Source: Flavisphingopyxis soli (GTDB lineage Bacteria; Pseudomonadota; Alphaproteobacteria; Sphingomonadales; Sphingomonadaceae). From it: DNA of 64,000 nt. This document shows, piece after piece, positions 46,619 to 55,837 of the stretch. Location: assembly GCF_007995095.1 (NCBI RefSeq), contig NZ_VOPY01000001.1:397001-461000 (forward strand), read 5' to 3'. Under the pieces are notes generated by a model. It ran no database searches. It worked only from the letters and a program-made list of their open reading frames with translations, and was not told the origin of the DNA. Positions within the stretch are counted from its first letter, which is position 1. Each line of letters begins with the position of its first letter. The position numbers and the translations under genes were made by a program.

Positions 46619-46944
46619 ATCGGCCGCGCCTGCTCTTCGGAAATCTCGGCATCAATCGCCTCGACCTTTGCGCAGGCATCGGCATCACCGCGGTCGCACC
46701 GCGTCTCGTATTTGTCGCGTTGGCGCGCCAGCTTGCCGAGCCGTTGTTCGCGTTCGCGCAGTTTGCGCCCGCGATTGCGGTCGGCTTCGTCCTGGCTCGT
46801 CGTCGTCCAGTCGGCCACCTTGCCGACCGCCTTGACCGGCGCGGTAACGACCGATCCGATCGTGCTGACACAACCGCCAAGCGACAGCGTGACCGCCGCC
46901 AGCGATACGATAATGAAATCTCGGTTCGACATCGCCGCATTCAT
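46615..46944 (-). CDS. Small predicted lipoprotein, function unknown
   Basis: 109 aa from ATG 46944. Signal with lipobox (TLSLGGC), then VSTIGSVVTAPVKAVGKVAD and a charged coiled-coil-like tail (RGRKLREREQRLGKLARQRD) containing CDRGDADAC. Two tail cysteines may pair. It is not recognised beyond 'short envelope lipoprotein'. ATG 46932 (MSNRDF) is an alternative start. The gene follows galU's start region by 23 nt on the minus strand. Confidence 0.75.
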   Translation of the reverse strand: MNAAMSNRDFIIVSLAAVTLSLGGCVSTIGSVVTAPVKAVGKVADWTTTSQDEADRNRGRKLREREQRLGKLARQRDKYETRCDRGDADACAKVEAIDAEISEEQARPI

Positions 46945-46967
46945 AGCGCGCAATTCTGGACCGGCAG

Positions 46968-47831
46968 TTAACCGAGCAGGTCGAGCGCAAAGGCGCGCAG
47001 CTCCTGGGCCATGTCGGCGCGTTCCATCGCGAGCGCAAAATTCGCCTGGGCAAAGCCGATCTTTGATCCGCAGTCGAACCGCCGTCCGTCGAAGGTGACC
47101 GCGTGGAACGGCTGATCGCCGATCATCCGCGCCATCGCGTCGGTCAGCTGGATCTCGCCGCCGGCGCCCTTTTCCTGGTCCTCGAGCACACGCATGACTT
47201 CGGGCTGGAGGATGTAGCGGCCCGAGATGATCAGGTTCGACGGTGCCGCATCGATGCTTGGTTTCTCGACCAGGCCGCGCACCTCGGTAATCGCGCCGTC
47301 GCTCTTGCCCGGATCGATCACGCCATAACTCGACACCTGCTCGTGCGGCACTTCGAGGACGCTGATCAGATTGCCGCCGACGCGATCATAGGCGTCGACC
47401 ATCTGCTTCATGCAGCCGGGCGAGCCGACCATGAACTCGTCGGGCAGGAAGATCGCAAATGGCTCGTCGCCGACCAGCCCGCGCGCGCACCAGATCGCGT
47501 GGCCGAGGCCCATTGGCTCCTGCTGGCGGACATAGGCGCAATTGCCCGGGCCGAGCCGCGTCGCCTCCAGCACGCTCATGTCCTTGCCGCGCTCGGCCAT
47601 CGTCTTTTCGAGCTCGAAGGCGATGTCGAAATGGTCCTCGATCGCGCTCTTGCCGCGACCGGTGACGAAGATCATCTGCTCGATCCCCGCCTCGCGCGCC
47701 TCGTCGACCGCATACTGGATCAGCGGCCGGTCGACGACGGGCAGCATCTCCTTGGGGATCGCCTTGGTCGCGGGCAGGAAGCGCGTGCCGAGCCCGGCAA
47801 CGGGAAAGACCGCTTTGCGGATCGGTTTCAT
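46968..47831 (-). CDS. galU: UTP--glucose-1-phosphate uridylyltransferase
   Basis: 287 aa. Begins MKPIRKAVFPVAGLGTRFLP (nucleotide-binding loop). QYAVDEAREAGIEQMIFVTG, FAIFLPDEFM and GLVEKPSIDAAPSNLIISGR are family blocks. Makes UDP-glucose for polysaccharides and glycolipids. Full length. Confidence 0.96.
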   Translation of the reverse strand: MKPIRKAVFPVAGLGTRFLPATKAIPKEMLPVVDRPLIQYAVDEAREAGIEQMIFVTGRGKSAIEDHFDIAFELEKTMAERGKDMSVLEATRLGPGNCAYVRQQEPMGLGHAIWCARGLVGDEPFAIFLPDEFMVGSPGCMKQMVDAYDRVGGNLISVLEVPHEQVSSYGVIDPGKSDGAITEVRGLVEKPSIDAAPSNLIISGRYILQPEVMRVLEDQEKGAGGEIQLTDAMARMIGDQPFHAVTFDGRRFDCGSKIGFAQANFALAMERADMAQELRAFALDLLG

Positions 47832-47864
47832 GTCTACGAGCTCCCCCAGCGAAACGATGCCAGC

Positions 47865-48404
47865 CTAGCTGGCAGCTTTCAGCCTGTCAGCAAAGCCCTT
47901 GCGCAATTTCTGCAGTTTGGGCGGGATGACCGACACGCAATACGGATTGCGCGTGCCCTGGCGCGCCCAGTAATCCTGGTGCTCGACCTCGGCCTTGTAC
48001 CACGGACCGAGCGGCTCGATCGCGGTGACGACCTCGTCCGACTGTTCGGCCTGCGCGCGCGCGATGGCGGCGCGTGCCGCCTGCTCCTGCGCTTCGTCGT
48101 GGGGGAAGATGGCGCTGCGATACTGGGTGCCGATATCGTTGCCCTGGCGGTTGAGCGTCGTCGGGTCGTGCGTCGCGAAGAAGATGTCGAGCATCGTCGC
48201 ATAGCTGATCGCATCGGGATCGTAGGTGATGCGGATCGCCTCGGCATGGCCGGTGTCGCCGCTGCACACGTCGCGATAGCTGGGGTTTTCGGTCGTGCCG
48301 CCGATATAGCCACTCTCGACCGATTCGACGCCGTCGATCTGGAGGAACACCGCCTCGGTGCACCAGAAACATCCGCCGGCCAGCGTTGCGGTTTCACTTG
48401 TCAT
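47865..48404 (-). CDS. msrA: Peptide-methionine (S)-S-oxide reductase, cytoplasmic
   Basis: 179 aa from ATG 48404; longer frames upstream run through the M48 gene. Active site GCFWC, with catalytic C12 and a second Cys at 15. Other conserved words: GYIGGTTENPSYRDVCSGDT and HAEAIRITYD. No signal peptide, so it repairs methionine sulfoxide in the cytoplasm. A second, exported MsrA is at 55091. Confidence 0.95.
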   Translation of the reverse strand: MTSETATLAGGCFWCTEAVFLQIDGVESVESGYIGGTTENPSYRDVCSGDTGHAEAIRITYDPDAISYATMLDIFFATHDPTTLNRQGNDIGTQYRSAIFPHDEAQEQAARAAIARAQAEQSDEVVTAIEPLGPWYKAEVEHQDYWARQGTRNPYCVSVIPPKLQKLRKGFADRLKAAS

Positions 48405-48466
48405 AATCGCACTCTCCAAAATCACGTGTCTAGCAGATAGGGTCGCAGCCAACGCCGACAAGGGCG

Positions 48467-49474
48467 TCAGTTGCGCGGCAGCCCGGCGATGAGGGCAGGG
48501 CGGGCGGCGGGATCGGCGGCCTTGGCAGCGGTCATCGTCGCGATCTCGTCCTCGATTGCGGCGATACGCGTCGAACTGCGGCCATGGGTCGCGCTGGCGA
48601 TCAGCGGCTTGCCGCGTTCCTTGTCCCAGCGCGTCCAGAAACGCACCGCCGCCATCGGGTCGTATCCGGCCCCGGCGAGGAGCCAGACCGAAAGCCGGTC
48701 GGCTTCGGTTTCGGTGGCGCGGGTCAGCCGGGCGCTGCGACCGAATTCCTGCAACAGGCCCCGATCTATATCGGCGGCGTCGAGCCGTTCGCGATGGCGC
48801 AGGATATTGTGCGCCAGTTCGTGCGCCAGGACGGCGGCAAGCTCTTCGTCCTCGCGCGCGAAATCGACCAGCGGCGCGGTAACCTGGACATAGCGCCCGT
48901 CGGCCGCGGCGCCGAGACTGGCCGACGCCTTGACCTGGAAGATCGTCGCGCATGCGGGCGTGCCATCGAGCGTGACCGCAACCGTCTTCGTCGGCGATGC
49001 GACCGAGACGACCAGTTCGCCGTCGGCGAGCCAGCGCCCCATCGCGCCATCGATCGCCGCCATGCGCGCATAGTCGCCGTCGCCGTGGCGCGCGATCGTC
49101 GCCAGCGGTTCGCCATCGATCGCGGCGATCGCATGGCCGGTGCGCAGGCCCGCGGCATAGGCCGGGCTCGCCTCGGCGACCGCGGCGACGAACACCGGTG
49201 GCGCGGCGTCACCGAGCGAATAGGCACGCGCTGCCGCCGCGCGCTGTTTTGCAGGATAAAGTGCGACATCGCTCAGCACGAGCCCGGTCGCCGGCTGGCG
49301 CTGGTCGCACAGGCCGACATTGGTTGTCGCAAGCCGATAGCCGATCGTCGCAACGCGCGCGTCCATTGCGCGGAACGCGCCATAGACGGCGAGATCGTGC
49401 GCCTCGTCGGCGCGTGCGGCGGGCGCGCAGAGCAGCGCGAATGCGGCGAGCGCGAGGGAGAGCGACCGTGTCAT
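48467..49474 (-). CDS. Exported M48-family metallopeptidase with PDZ-like segment
   Basis: 335 aa from ATG 49474 (MTRSLSLALAAFALLCAPAA, signal peptide ending ARA). A PDZ-like middle region (AEASPAYAAGLRTGHAIAAI, residues about 115-150) is followed by zinc site HELAH with the downstream Glu in ATETEADRLS. M48 proteases of this kind act in the periplasm on envelope proteins. The order, PDZ before the protease site, is less common than in BepA. Substrate unknown. Confidence 0.85.
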   Translation of the reverse strand: MTRSLSLALAAFALLCAPAARADEAHDLAVYGAFRAMDARVATIGYRLATTNVGLCDQRQPATGLVLSDVALYPAKQRAAAARAYSLGDAAPPVFVAAVAEASPAYAAGLRTGHAIAAIDGEPLATIARHGDGDYARMAAIDGAMGRWLADGELVVSVASPTKTVAVTLDGTPACATIFQVKASASLGAAADGRYVQVTAPLVDFAREDEELAAVLAHELAHNILRHRERLDAADIDRGLLQEFGRSARLTRATETEADRLSVWLLAGAGYDPMAAVRFWTRWDKERGKPLIASATHGRSSTRIAAIEDEIATMTAAKAADPAARPALIAGLPRN

Positions 49475-49517
49475 TGTTGATCGTGTCGCATCGCGCGGCT
49501 GAACCGGCGCTGGCCGA

Positions 49518-51218
49518 TCAGGCCGCGGTGCCGGCATCGCCGATTTCCGCTCTCAGCGCCTTGCGGTCGAGCTTGCCGATCATCGTCTTGGGCAGCGTGT
49601 CGCGGATGACGACGCTTTCAACGCGTTCGTGCTTGCCGAGCTGCGGGTTGAGCCACGCCATGAGCTGCCCTGCGGCGATATCGGCGTCGGGTTCGAGCGT
49701 GACATAAGCGCGCGGACGTTCGCCCAGATAGGCGTCGGGCACGCCGATCACGAGCGCTTCGCGGACGGCCGTGTTGGTATAGAGGATATCCTCGACCTGG
49801 CTCGGGAAGACCTTGAATCCACCGACCGCGATCATGTCCTTCAGCCGGTCGACGACGCTGATATAGCCGTCGACGTCGATTTCGCCGACATCGCCGGTGC
49901 GCAGATAGCGCTCCCCGTCGATGGTGATGAAGGTTTCGCCGTCAGCATCGGGGCGCTGCCAATAGCCCTTCATGACCTGCGGCCCGGAAACGACCATCTC
50001 GCCGGGCTCGCCTTCGGGTGCCGGCTGGCCGGGATGTTCCTTGTCGACGAGGCGGACGTTGGTCGCAGGGAGCGGCTGGCCGATCGTGCCGGGCTTGTTG
50101 AGCCCTTCATAGGGGTTGGTCGAAACCACCCCCGAACTTTCGGTCAGGCCATAGCCTTCGACCAGCCGCGCGCCGGTCGCCGCCTCGAACTTGCGCTGCA
50201 GCTCGGCGGGCATCGGCGCGCCGCCCGATATGCAGACGCGCAGCGAAGAGAAATCGGTCTTGGCGAGCGCGGGATGGTCGAGCAGCGCCTGGTACATCGT
50301 CGGCACGCCGGGCATTGATCGCGGCTGGGTGCGCGTGATCGCGGCGAGGCACTGCGCTGCGTCGAAACGCGGCAGCATGACGATCTCGCCGCCATTGGCG
50401 ACAGTGCGGTTCAAGACGCAGGTATTGGCGAAGACGTGGAAGAAGGGCAGCACCCCCATGATCCGGTCGACCTCGTCGATGCGCGGATCGATCGCGTTGA
50501 CCTGGCGGGCATTGGCACTGAGGTTCTGGTGCGTCAGCATCGCGCCCTTGGGCACGCCGGTCGTGCCACCGGTATACTGGATCAGCGCAACGTCGTCGGC
50601 ACTCGGGTCGGCGGCCGCGAATCTCCCGTCATTGGCGATCAGTTTTGAAAATGCGGAAATGCGCGGATCGTCGGGCCTCTCGCTGACCTCGCCGCGCTTG
50701 AACAGGCGATAGAGCACCGATTTCGCGCGCGGCAGCGCGCCTGCCACCGATCCGACGATCAGCGCCTCGAGCGACGAGCGTTCGAGCACCGCGAGCGCAT
50801 TGGGAAGCAGCGCCCTGGCCGACAAGGTGAACAGGAAGCGCGTACCCGAATCCTCGACCTGGTGGCGCAATTCGTCGACCGTATAGAGCGGCGAGAAATT
50901 GACCACCGTGGCCCCGGCGAGCATCGCGCCGTAATAGGCGGCGACGTAATGCGGCACGTTGGGCAGGAACAGGCCGACGCGATCGCCGCGTTTCAGCCCC
51001 ATGTCCTGCAAGCCTTTGGCGACCCGCCGGACACCGCTCAGCGTCTCCGAATAGCTGTATTTGCGGCCAAGGAAATCGAGCATCGGTGCGTCGCCGCGCT
51101 CCTTGGCCATCGCGACGAACATGTCGGGCAGCGTCAACGGCGGCAGGTCGAGTTCCCATTGGCCCGGATGCTGATATGCTGAAATCCAGGCGGGATGCGG
51201 GGGCGCTACGCTCGTCAT
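49518..51218 (-). CDS. fadD: Long-chain fatty acid--CoA ligase
   Basis: 566 aa. ATP/AMP signature YTGGTTGVPKGAMLTH, then VEGYGLTESSGVVSTNP, YLRTGDVGEID and DRLKDMIAVGGFKVFPSQVE; C-terminal catalytic Lys in LPKTMIGKLDRKALR. Activates fatty acids with CoA for beta-oxidation or lipid synthesis. The strong match of all five core motifs leaves little doubt on activity; chain length is assumed by family. Confidence 0.93.
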   Translation of the reverse strand: MTSVAPPHPAWISAYQHPGQWELDLPPLTLPDMFVAMAKERGDAPMLDFLGRKYSYSETLSGVRRVAKGLQDMGLKRGDRVGLFLPNVPHYVAAYYGAMLAGATVVNFSPLYTVDELRHQVEDSGTRFLFTLSARALLPNALAVLERSSLEALIVGSVAGALPRAKSVLYRLFKRGEVSERPDDPRISAFSKLIANDGRFAAADPSADDVALIQYTGGTTGVPKGAMLTHQNLSANARQVNAIDPRIDEVDRIMGVLPFFHVFANTCVLNRTVANGGEIVMLPRFDAAQCLAAITRTQPRSMPGVPTMYQALLDHPALAKTDFSSLRVCISGGAPMPAELQRKFEAATGARLVEGYGLTESSGVVSTNPYEGLNKPGTIGQPLPATNVRLVDKEHPGQPAPEGEPGEMVVSGPQVMKGYWQRPDADGETFITIDGERYLRTGDVGEIDVDGYISVVDRLKDMIAVGGFKVFPSQVEDILYTNTAVREALVIGVPDAYLGERPRAYVTLEPDADIAAGQLMAWLNPQLGKHERVESVVIRDTLPKTMIGKLDRKALRAEIGDAGTAA

Positions 51219-51335
51219 TCCTTCTGCCTATCCGAAGGCCGCAGCGGCGGCAATCATTGCCGCGCGCGCTGCGGCAGTTTATTGGTAGGCACCTGACGTC
51301 CGTTGGCGAATCAATCGAGTAAGGGGATTAAGATC

Positions 51336-51872
51336 ATGTCCGCACGCAAGACGATTGCGAAACTGGTCGGCGGCGCCGCCGTCATTGCATTGGGCGCGTC
51401 GGCGGCGATCGCGACCGATGTCCCTCCGCCCCGCCCCGCTGTGGTCGATGCAATCTATCAGTGTCGTGATATCGTCGACAACCAGGCGCGGCTCGCCTGC
51501 TTCGACGCGCGTGTCGGCGAAATGGCCGCGGCGGACCAACGTCGCGATATCATGTTCGCCGATCGCGAGCAGGTCAAAGAGACTCGCAGAGGCCTGTTCG
51601 GTTTTTCAGGCATCAAGATATTCGGCGGCGGCGGCGACGGCGACGATGAACAGATCGAGGAAATTACCGCCAAGATTGCAGCGGTACGCTACATCGGCCG
51701 CAACATGTCGATCCTGCTCGATGACGGTGCCCGCTGGGTGCAGACCGATGACCGCACCCTGCCGCTCGACGCCAAGGCTGGGATGGAGATCAAGATCCGG
51801 CGCGCCGCATTGGGAAGCTATTTCGCCAACATCAACGGCATGCGGGCAATCCGGGTGAAGCGCGCCGACTGA
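51336..51872 (+). CDS. Small exported protein with paired cysteines, function unknown
   Basis: 178 aa from ATG 51336, with AAGGGG 10 nt upstream. Signal peptide (KLVGGAAVIALGASAAIATD), then the short motif YQCRDIVDNQARLACFDARV, in which two cysteines sit in a 'C...R..CFD' pattern shared by several exported proteobacterial proteins. A Gly/Asp loop (GGGGDGDDEQ) and a beta-rich C-terminus (VQTDDRTLPLDAKAGMEIKI) complete it. Not assigned to a named family with confidence. Confidence 0.75.
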   Translation: MSARKTIAKLVGGAAVIALGASAAIATDVPPPRPAVVDAIYQCRDIVDNQARLACFDARVGEMAAADQRRDIMFADREQVKETRRGLFGFSGIKIFGGGGDGDDEQIEEITAKIAAVRYIGRNMSILLDDGARWVQTDDRTLPLDAKAGMEIKIRRAALGSYFANINGMRAIRVKRAD

Positions 51873-51906
51873 TAGCGCGCAGCACGCTGCGGCGGAACTT
51901 GGCGTC

Positions 51907-53760
51907 ATGTCCCGGCCGCCGGCCCAGGCCAGCCCGATTGGATCGGACGCGCCGTTCGTGCTGCTCGACGATGCGCGAGCCCACGGTGCCGCCGATGCGC
52001 GCCTGTATCGCGATCCGGTCGCCATCTTCACCGCCGATGGAATTGACCAGCTCGAGACGCTTTTTGCCCAGATGGAGCGCGCGCGCGCCAATGGCCTCTA
52101 CCTGGCGGGATATCTCGATTACGAGGCGGGGCTCGGCCTCGAAGCGCGGCTCGCCCCGCTGGCACGCCTTAGACCGCAATCGCCGATCGCCTGGTTCGGG
52201 GCGTTCGAGCAGGTCGAACGGATCGCTCCCGACGCCGTTCCCGCCTTGCTCGGCGATCCGGCAGGCGCATGGATCGGGGCACCACAGCCGCGCATCGACG
52301 CTGCCACCTATGTCGCGCGCGTCGAGGCAATCCTCGATCACATTCGCGCCGGCGACATCTACCAGGCCAACCTGACCTTCACCTGCGACGTCGCGATCGA
52401 CGGCGATCCGCTCGCCGCTTACGCCCGCCTGCGCCAGCGCGCGCGCGCCGGCTATGGCGGGATCGTCCACACCGGCGACGACTGGCTGCTCAGCCTGTCG
52501 CCCGAGCTGTTCTTCGCGCTCGACGGCGATCGGGTAACTGCGCGGCCGATGAAGGGTACCGCGACGCGCGGCGCCGATCCCGCGACCGACCTTGACCAGC
52601 GCACGACGCTCGCCAGCGATGCCAAGCAGCGCGCCGAGAACCTGATGATCGTCGATCTGATGCGCAACGACCTGTCGCGCGTTGCGCGGCCCGGCAGCGT
52701 CAAGGTGCCGAGCCTGTTCGCGGTCGAAACCTATCCGACCGTCCACCAGCTCGTCTCGACGATCACCGCGCGGCTGGAGCAGGGCAAGGATGCGCTCGAC
52801 CTCCTGCGTGTCGCCTATCCGTGCGGATCGATCACCGGTGCGCCGAAGATCCGCGCGATGGAGATCATCGCCGCGATCGAGGACGCGCCGCGCGGCGTCT
52901 ATACCGGTTCGATCGGCTTCATCGCGCCCGATGGCGAAGCGGCGTTCAACGTCGCGATTCGCACGCTCCATGTCGCTCGCCATGGCCAAGGTGAAATCGG
53001 TGAAGCGAACCCCTTGCACCCGACTCGCAAAACCGCCACGCTTGGCCTCGGCGCTGGGATCGTGGCGGATTCCGATCCGCACGCGGAGTGGCGCGAATGT
53101 TTGGCCAAGGGAGCGTTCGTGGGAGAGACTGGGGCAGGCTTCGATCTCGTCGAGACGATGGCGTTCGATCCGCTTGAGGGACTGCTCAGGCTCGACCGGC
53201 ATCTGGCGCGGATGAAGGCGAGCGCGGCGGCGTTCGGCTTCGCGTTCGATCGTCACCGCGCGCGCAACGAGCTGCAGGCTGCGACCTTCCGCCTGCGCCA
53301 TGCCAGCAAGGTCCGCTTGCTCGCGTCGCCCGGCGGCGCGCTGGCGATCGAGATTCGCGACATGCCGCGGCTGCCCGACGTGCCGGTATCGGTCGGCCTC
53401 GTCGCGCGAAGCGTCTCGCGCGACGATGTCCGCCTGCGCCACAAGACGACCGACCGCGGTTTCTACGATGATGCGCGCGCCGCGACTTCGGGCTGGGAGG
53501 CAGTTCTGGTCGACGATGCCGGCTTCGTCACCGAAGGCAGCTTCACCAACATCTTCGTCGATCGCGACGGCACGCTGCTGACCCCGCCGGCCGAACTCGG
53601 CCTGCTGCCCGGTGTCCTGCGCGAAGAGCTGATCGAACAGCATCGCGCGGTCGAATCGCGGCTGCGCGTCGCCGACCTCGGCGACGGCTTTTATCTCGGC
53701 AATTCGCTGCGCGGCCTCATCCCCGCGCGCCTCGTTGAACAAGGAACGCTCGATGGATGA
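51907..53760 (+). CDS. pabB: Fused aminodeoxychorismate synthase component I / lyase (PabB-PabC)
   Basis: 617 aa. Residues about 1-380 are chorismate-binding PabB (IYQANLTFTCDVAIDGDPLA, SPELFFALDGDRVTARPMKG, PCGSITGAPKIRAMEII). Residues about 400-617 are a class IV PLP fold (DLVETMAFDP, LRLDRHLARM, EGSFTNIFVDRDG), like 4-amino-4-deoxychorismate lyase. Together they give p-aminobenzoate for folate from chorismate, with a PabA glutaminase not found in this window. Its TGA overlaps the next start by 8 nt. Confidence 0.93.
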   Translation: MSRPPAQASPIGSDAPFVLLDDARAHGAADARLYRDPVAIFTADGIDQLETLFAQMERARANGLYLAGYLDYEAGLGLEARLAPLARLRPQSPIAWFGAFEQVERIAPDAVPALLGDPAGAWIGAPQPRIDAATYVARVEAILDHIRAGDIYQANLTFTCDVAIDGDPLAAYARLRQRARAGYGGIVHTGDDWLLSLSPELFFALDGDRVTARPMKGTATRGADPATDLDQRTTLASDAKQRAENLMIVDLMRNDLSRVARPGSVKVPSLFAVETYPTVHQLVSTITARLEQGKDALDLLRVAYPCGSITGAPKIRAMEIIAAIEDAPRGVYTGSIGFIAPDGEAAFNVAIRTLHVARHGQGEIGEANPLHPTRKTATLGLGAGIVADSDPHAEWRECLAKGAFVGETGAGFDLVETMAFDPLEGLLRLDRHLARMKASAAAFGFAFDRHRARNELQAATFRLRHASKVRLLASPGGALAIEIRDMPRLPDVPVSVGLVARSVSRDDVRLRHKTTDRGFYDDARAATSGWEAVLVDDAGFVTEGSFTNIFVDRDGTLLTPPAELGLLPGVLREELIEQHRAVESRLRVADLGDGFYLGNSLRGLIPARLVEQGTLDG

Positions 53761-54961
53761 TCATCGCCTGTCGGCCGCCATCGGGCGGATCGAACCATCG
53801 CCGACGCTGGCGATCACCGCGCGCGCCGCGGCGATGAAGGCCGACGGCATCGACGTCATCTCGCTGTCGGCCGGCGAACCCGATTTCGATACGCCCGATT
53901 TCGTCAAGCAAGCGGCGATCGCGGCGATCGAGGCGGGGCAGACCAAATACACCGCGGTCGGCGGTACGCCGGCGCTCAAGGCGGCGGTCGTCGCCAAGTT
54001 CGCGCGCGAAAACCGGATCGATTATTCCCCGCCCGAGGTGATCGTCGGGGTCGGCGGCAAGCAGGTCCTTTTCAACGCGATCCTCGCCACCGTCGGACCG
54101 GGCGACGAGGTTATCGTGCCCGCGCCCTATTGGGTCAGCTATCCCGACATCGTCCGCTTTGCCGGCGGCAGCGTCGTTGCCGTGCCCGCCGGACGCGAGC
54201 AGGGCTACAAGGTGACCCCGGAGCAGATCGCCGCGGCGATCACCCCGGCGACGCGCTGGGTGATCTTCAATTCGCCGTCGAACCCGACCGGCGCTGCCTA
54301 TAGCGGCGAAGAGCTTGCGGCGCTCGGCGCGGTGCTGCGCGACCATCCGCACGTCATGGCGATCACCGACGATATGTACGAACATATCTGGTATGCCGAC
54401 ACGCCGTTCGCCACGCTTGCCGAGGTCTGTCCCGACCTCAAGGACCGGATTTTGACGGTCAATGGCTGCTCGAAGGCCTATGCGATGACCGGCTGGCGGA
54501 TCGGCTTTGCCGGGGGGCCGCGCTGGTTGATCGCGGCGATGACCAAGCTGCAGTCGCAATCGACCTCGAACGCCTGTTCGATCGCGCAGGCGGCCGCGCT
54601 CGCCGCGCTCGACGGCCCCAAGGATTTCCTCGCCGAACGCAACGCGGCATTTCGCGCACGCCGCGATCTCGTCGTCGAACGACTCGACGCGATCGACGGC
54701 CTCGCCTGTCCCAGCCCCGAAGGTGCGTTCTACGTCTATCCCGATGCGAGCGGCCTGATCGGGCGGGCGACCCCCGAAGGCGTTATGCTGTCGAACGACG
54801 CCGATCTCGCCGAATATCTTCTCGCCGAAGCGCGCGTCGCGGTCGTCCCCGGCGCCGCCTTCGGCCTGTCGCCAGCATTTCGCGTGTCGTACGCGACGTC
54901 GCGCGAAATTCTCGAAACCGCGTGCGAGCGCATTGCCCGGGCGTGCGCCAAGCTCGGCTAA
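53753..54961 (+). CDS. Aspartate aminotransferase, class I PLP enzyme
   Basis: 402 aa from ATG 53753 with AAGGA 8 nt upstream; overlaps the pabB-C stop. Contains GEPDFDTPDF, the NPTGAAYSGEELAALG block, YDDMYEHI-like region and the PLP lysine in NGCSKAYAMTGWRIGF. Belongs to the Ib subgroup of aspartate/prephenate aminotransferases common in alphaproteobacteria (family knowledge). Likely links aspartate and glutamate pools. Confidence 0.93.
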   Translation: MDDHRLSAAIGRIEPSPTLAITARAAAMKADGIDVISLSAGEPDFDTPDFVKQAAIAAIEAGQTKYTAVGGTPALKAAVVAKFARENRIDYSPPEVIVGVGGKQVLFNAILATVGPGDEVIVPAPYWVSYPDIVRFAGGSVVAVPAGREQGYKVTPEQIAAAITPATRWVIFNSPSNPTGAAYSGEELAALGAVLRDHPHVMAITDDMYEHIWYADTPFATLAEVCPDLKDRILTVNGCSKAYAMTGWRIGFAGGPRWLIAAMTKLQSQSTSNACSIAQAAALAALDGPKDFLAERNAAFRARRDLVVERLDAIDGLACPSPEGAFYVYPDASGLIGRATPEGVMLSNDADLAEYLLAEARVAVVPGAAFGLSPAFRVSYATSREILETACERIARACAKLG

Positions 54962-55021
54962 AGTGCGAACAATTTCGGTCCGGCTGCATCCATTCGGTCG
55001 GTTCGCACGAAGCTTCGTTCA

Positions 55022-55056
55022 GTCGCGGCTCAGCGCCCTCCCGCTAGGGCCGCGAC
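55022..55056. other. Strong hairpin between the aminotransferase and msrA genes
   Basis: GTCGCGGC pairs with GCCGCGAC, and inside it AGCG pairs with CGCT around a short loop. No T run follows, so it could be a transcript-stabilising 3' end or leader structure. Confidence 0.45.
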
Positions 55057-55090
55057 GACCAGTTTCGATTGAACCGCAAAGGAATGAGAG

Positions 55091-55792
55091 ATGAAACCAA
55101 CGTCGGCTATTTGGGCGACCGCGCTGCTGGTAACCGCTGCCGGCGGTCTCGCCGCACTGGGTATCGGAGCGACGAATAAAGCCGAGGCAGCCGAGCAGGC
55201 GGTGCGGATTCCCGCCGCCGCCTACGACCCCGCCGATACGCGCAGTTCGGCCACCGCGATCCTGGCGGGCGGCTGCTTCTGGGGTGTCGAGGGCGTGTTC
55301 AGCCATGTGAAGGGCGTCACGAGCGTCGTCTCGGGCTATGCCGGCGGCAGCAAGGCGACCGCCAATTACGACGCGGTCAGCGGCGGCGACACCGGCGCGG
55401 CTGAGGCGGTGCGGATCGTCTACGACCCGCGCGTCGTCAGCTATGGCGATTTGCTGCGCGTCTATTTCTCGGTCGTCACCGATCCCACCCAGCTCAATCG
55501 CCAGGGTCCCGATCGCGGAACGCAATATCGCAGCGCGATCGTCCCGACCAACGCGGCGCAGGCCAAGGTCGCGCAACGCTATATCGCCCAGCTCGGCAAG
55601 GGCGGCTATTATCCGCGCCCGATCGTCACGCGGATCGAATCCAACAAGGGCTTCTATCGCGCCGAGGCCTATCACCAGGACTTCATGGCGGCCAATCCGC
55701 GCCACGGCTATATCGTGCGCTGGGACGCGCCCAAGCTCGCCAACCTCAAATCGATGTTCCCCGCGCTCTACACGGCAAAAACCGCGCCCTGA
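55091..55792 (+). CDS. msrA: Exported peptide-methionine (S)-S-oxide reductase
   Basis: 233 aa. N-terminal hydrophobic segment (ATALLVTAAGGLAALGIGA) acts as signal anchor or signal peptide. The MsrA domain starts at GGCFWGVEGVFSHVKGV, with catalytic C62, then GYAGGSKATANYDAVSGGDT. Unlike the cytoplasmic copy (GCFWC) it has Gly after GCFW. It repairs oxidised methionine in envelope proteins. Its last codons contain half of the infC terminator from the other strand. Confidence 0.94.
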   Translation: MKPTSAIWATALLVTAAGGLAALGIGATNKAEAAEQAVRIPAAAYDPADTRSSATAILAGGCFWGVEGVFSHVKGVTSVVSGYAGGSKATANYDAVSGGDTGAAEAVRIVYDPRVVSYGDLLRVYFSVVTDPTQLNRQGPDRGTQYRSAIVPTNAAQAKVAQRYIAQLGKGGYYPRPIVTRIESNKGFYRAEAYHQDFMAANPRHGYIVRWDAPKLANLKSMFPALYTAKTAP

Positions 55793-55809
55793 TTTTCACC
55801 GGGCGCGGT
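55777..55809 (-). terminator. Intrinsic terminator of infC, overlapping the end of msrA
   Basis: Minus strand: ACCGCGCCC / GGGCGCGGT, 9-bp stem with 11-nt loop, followed by TTTTG. One arm is inside the last codons and stop of msrA on the plus strand. Confidence 0.8.
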
Positions 55810-55837
55810 CTTGGCAGCGTGACACTCTCGCGAGCGG

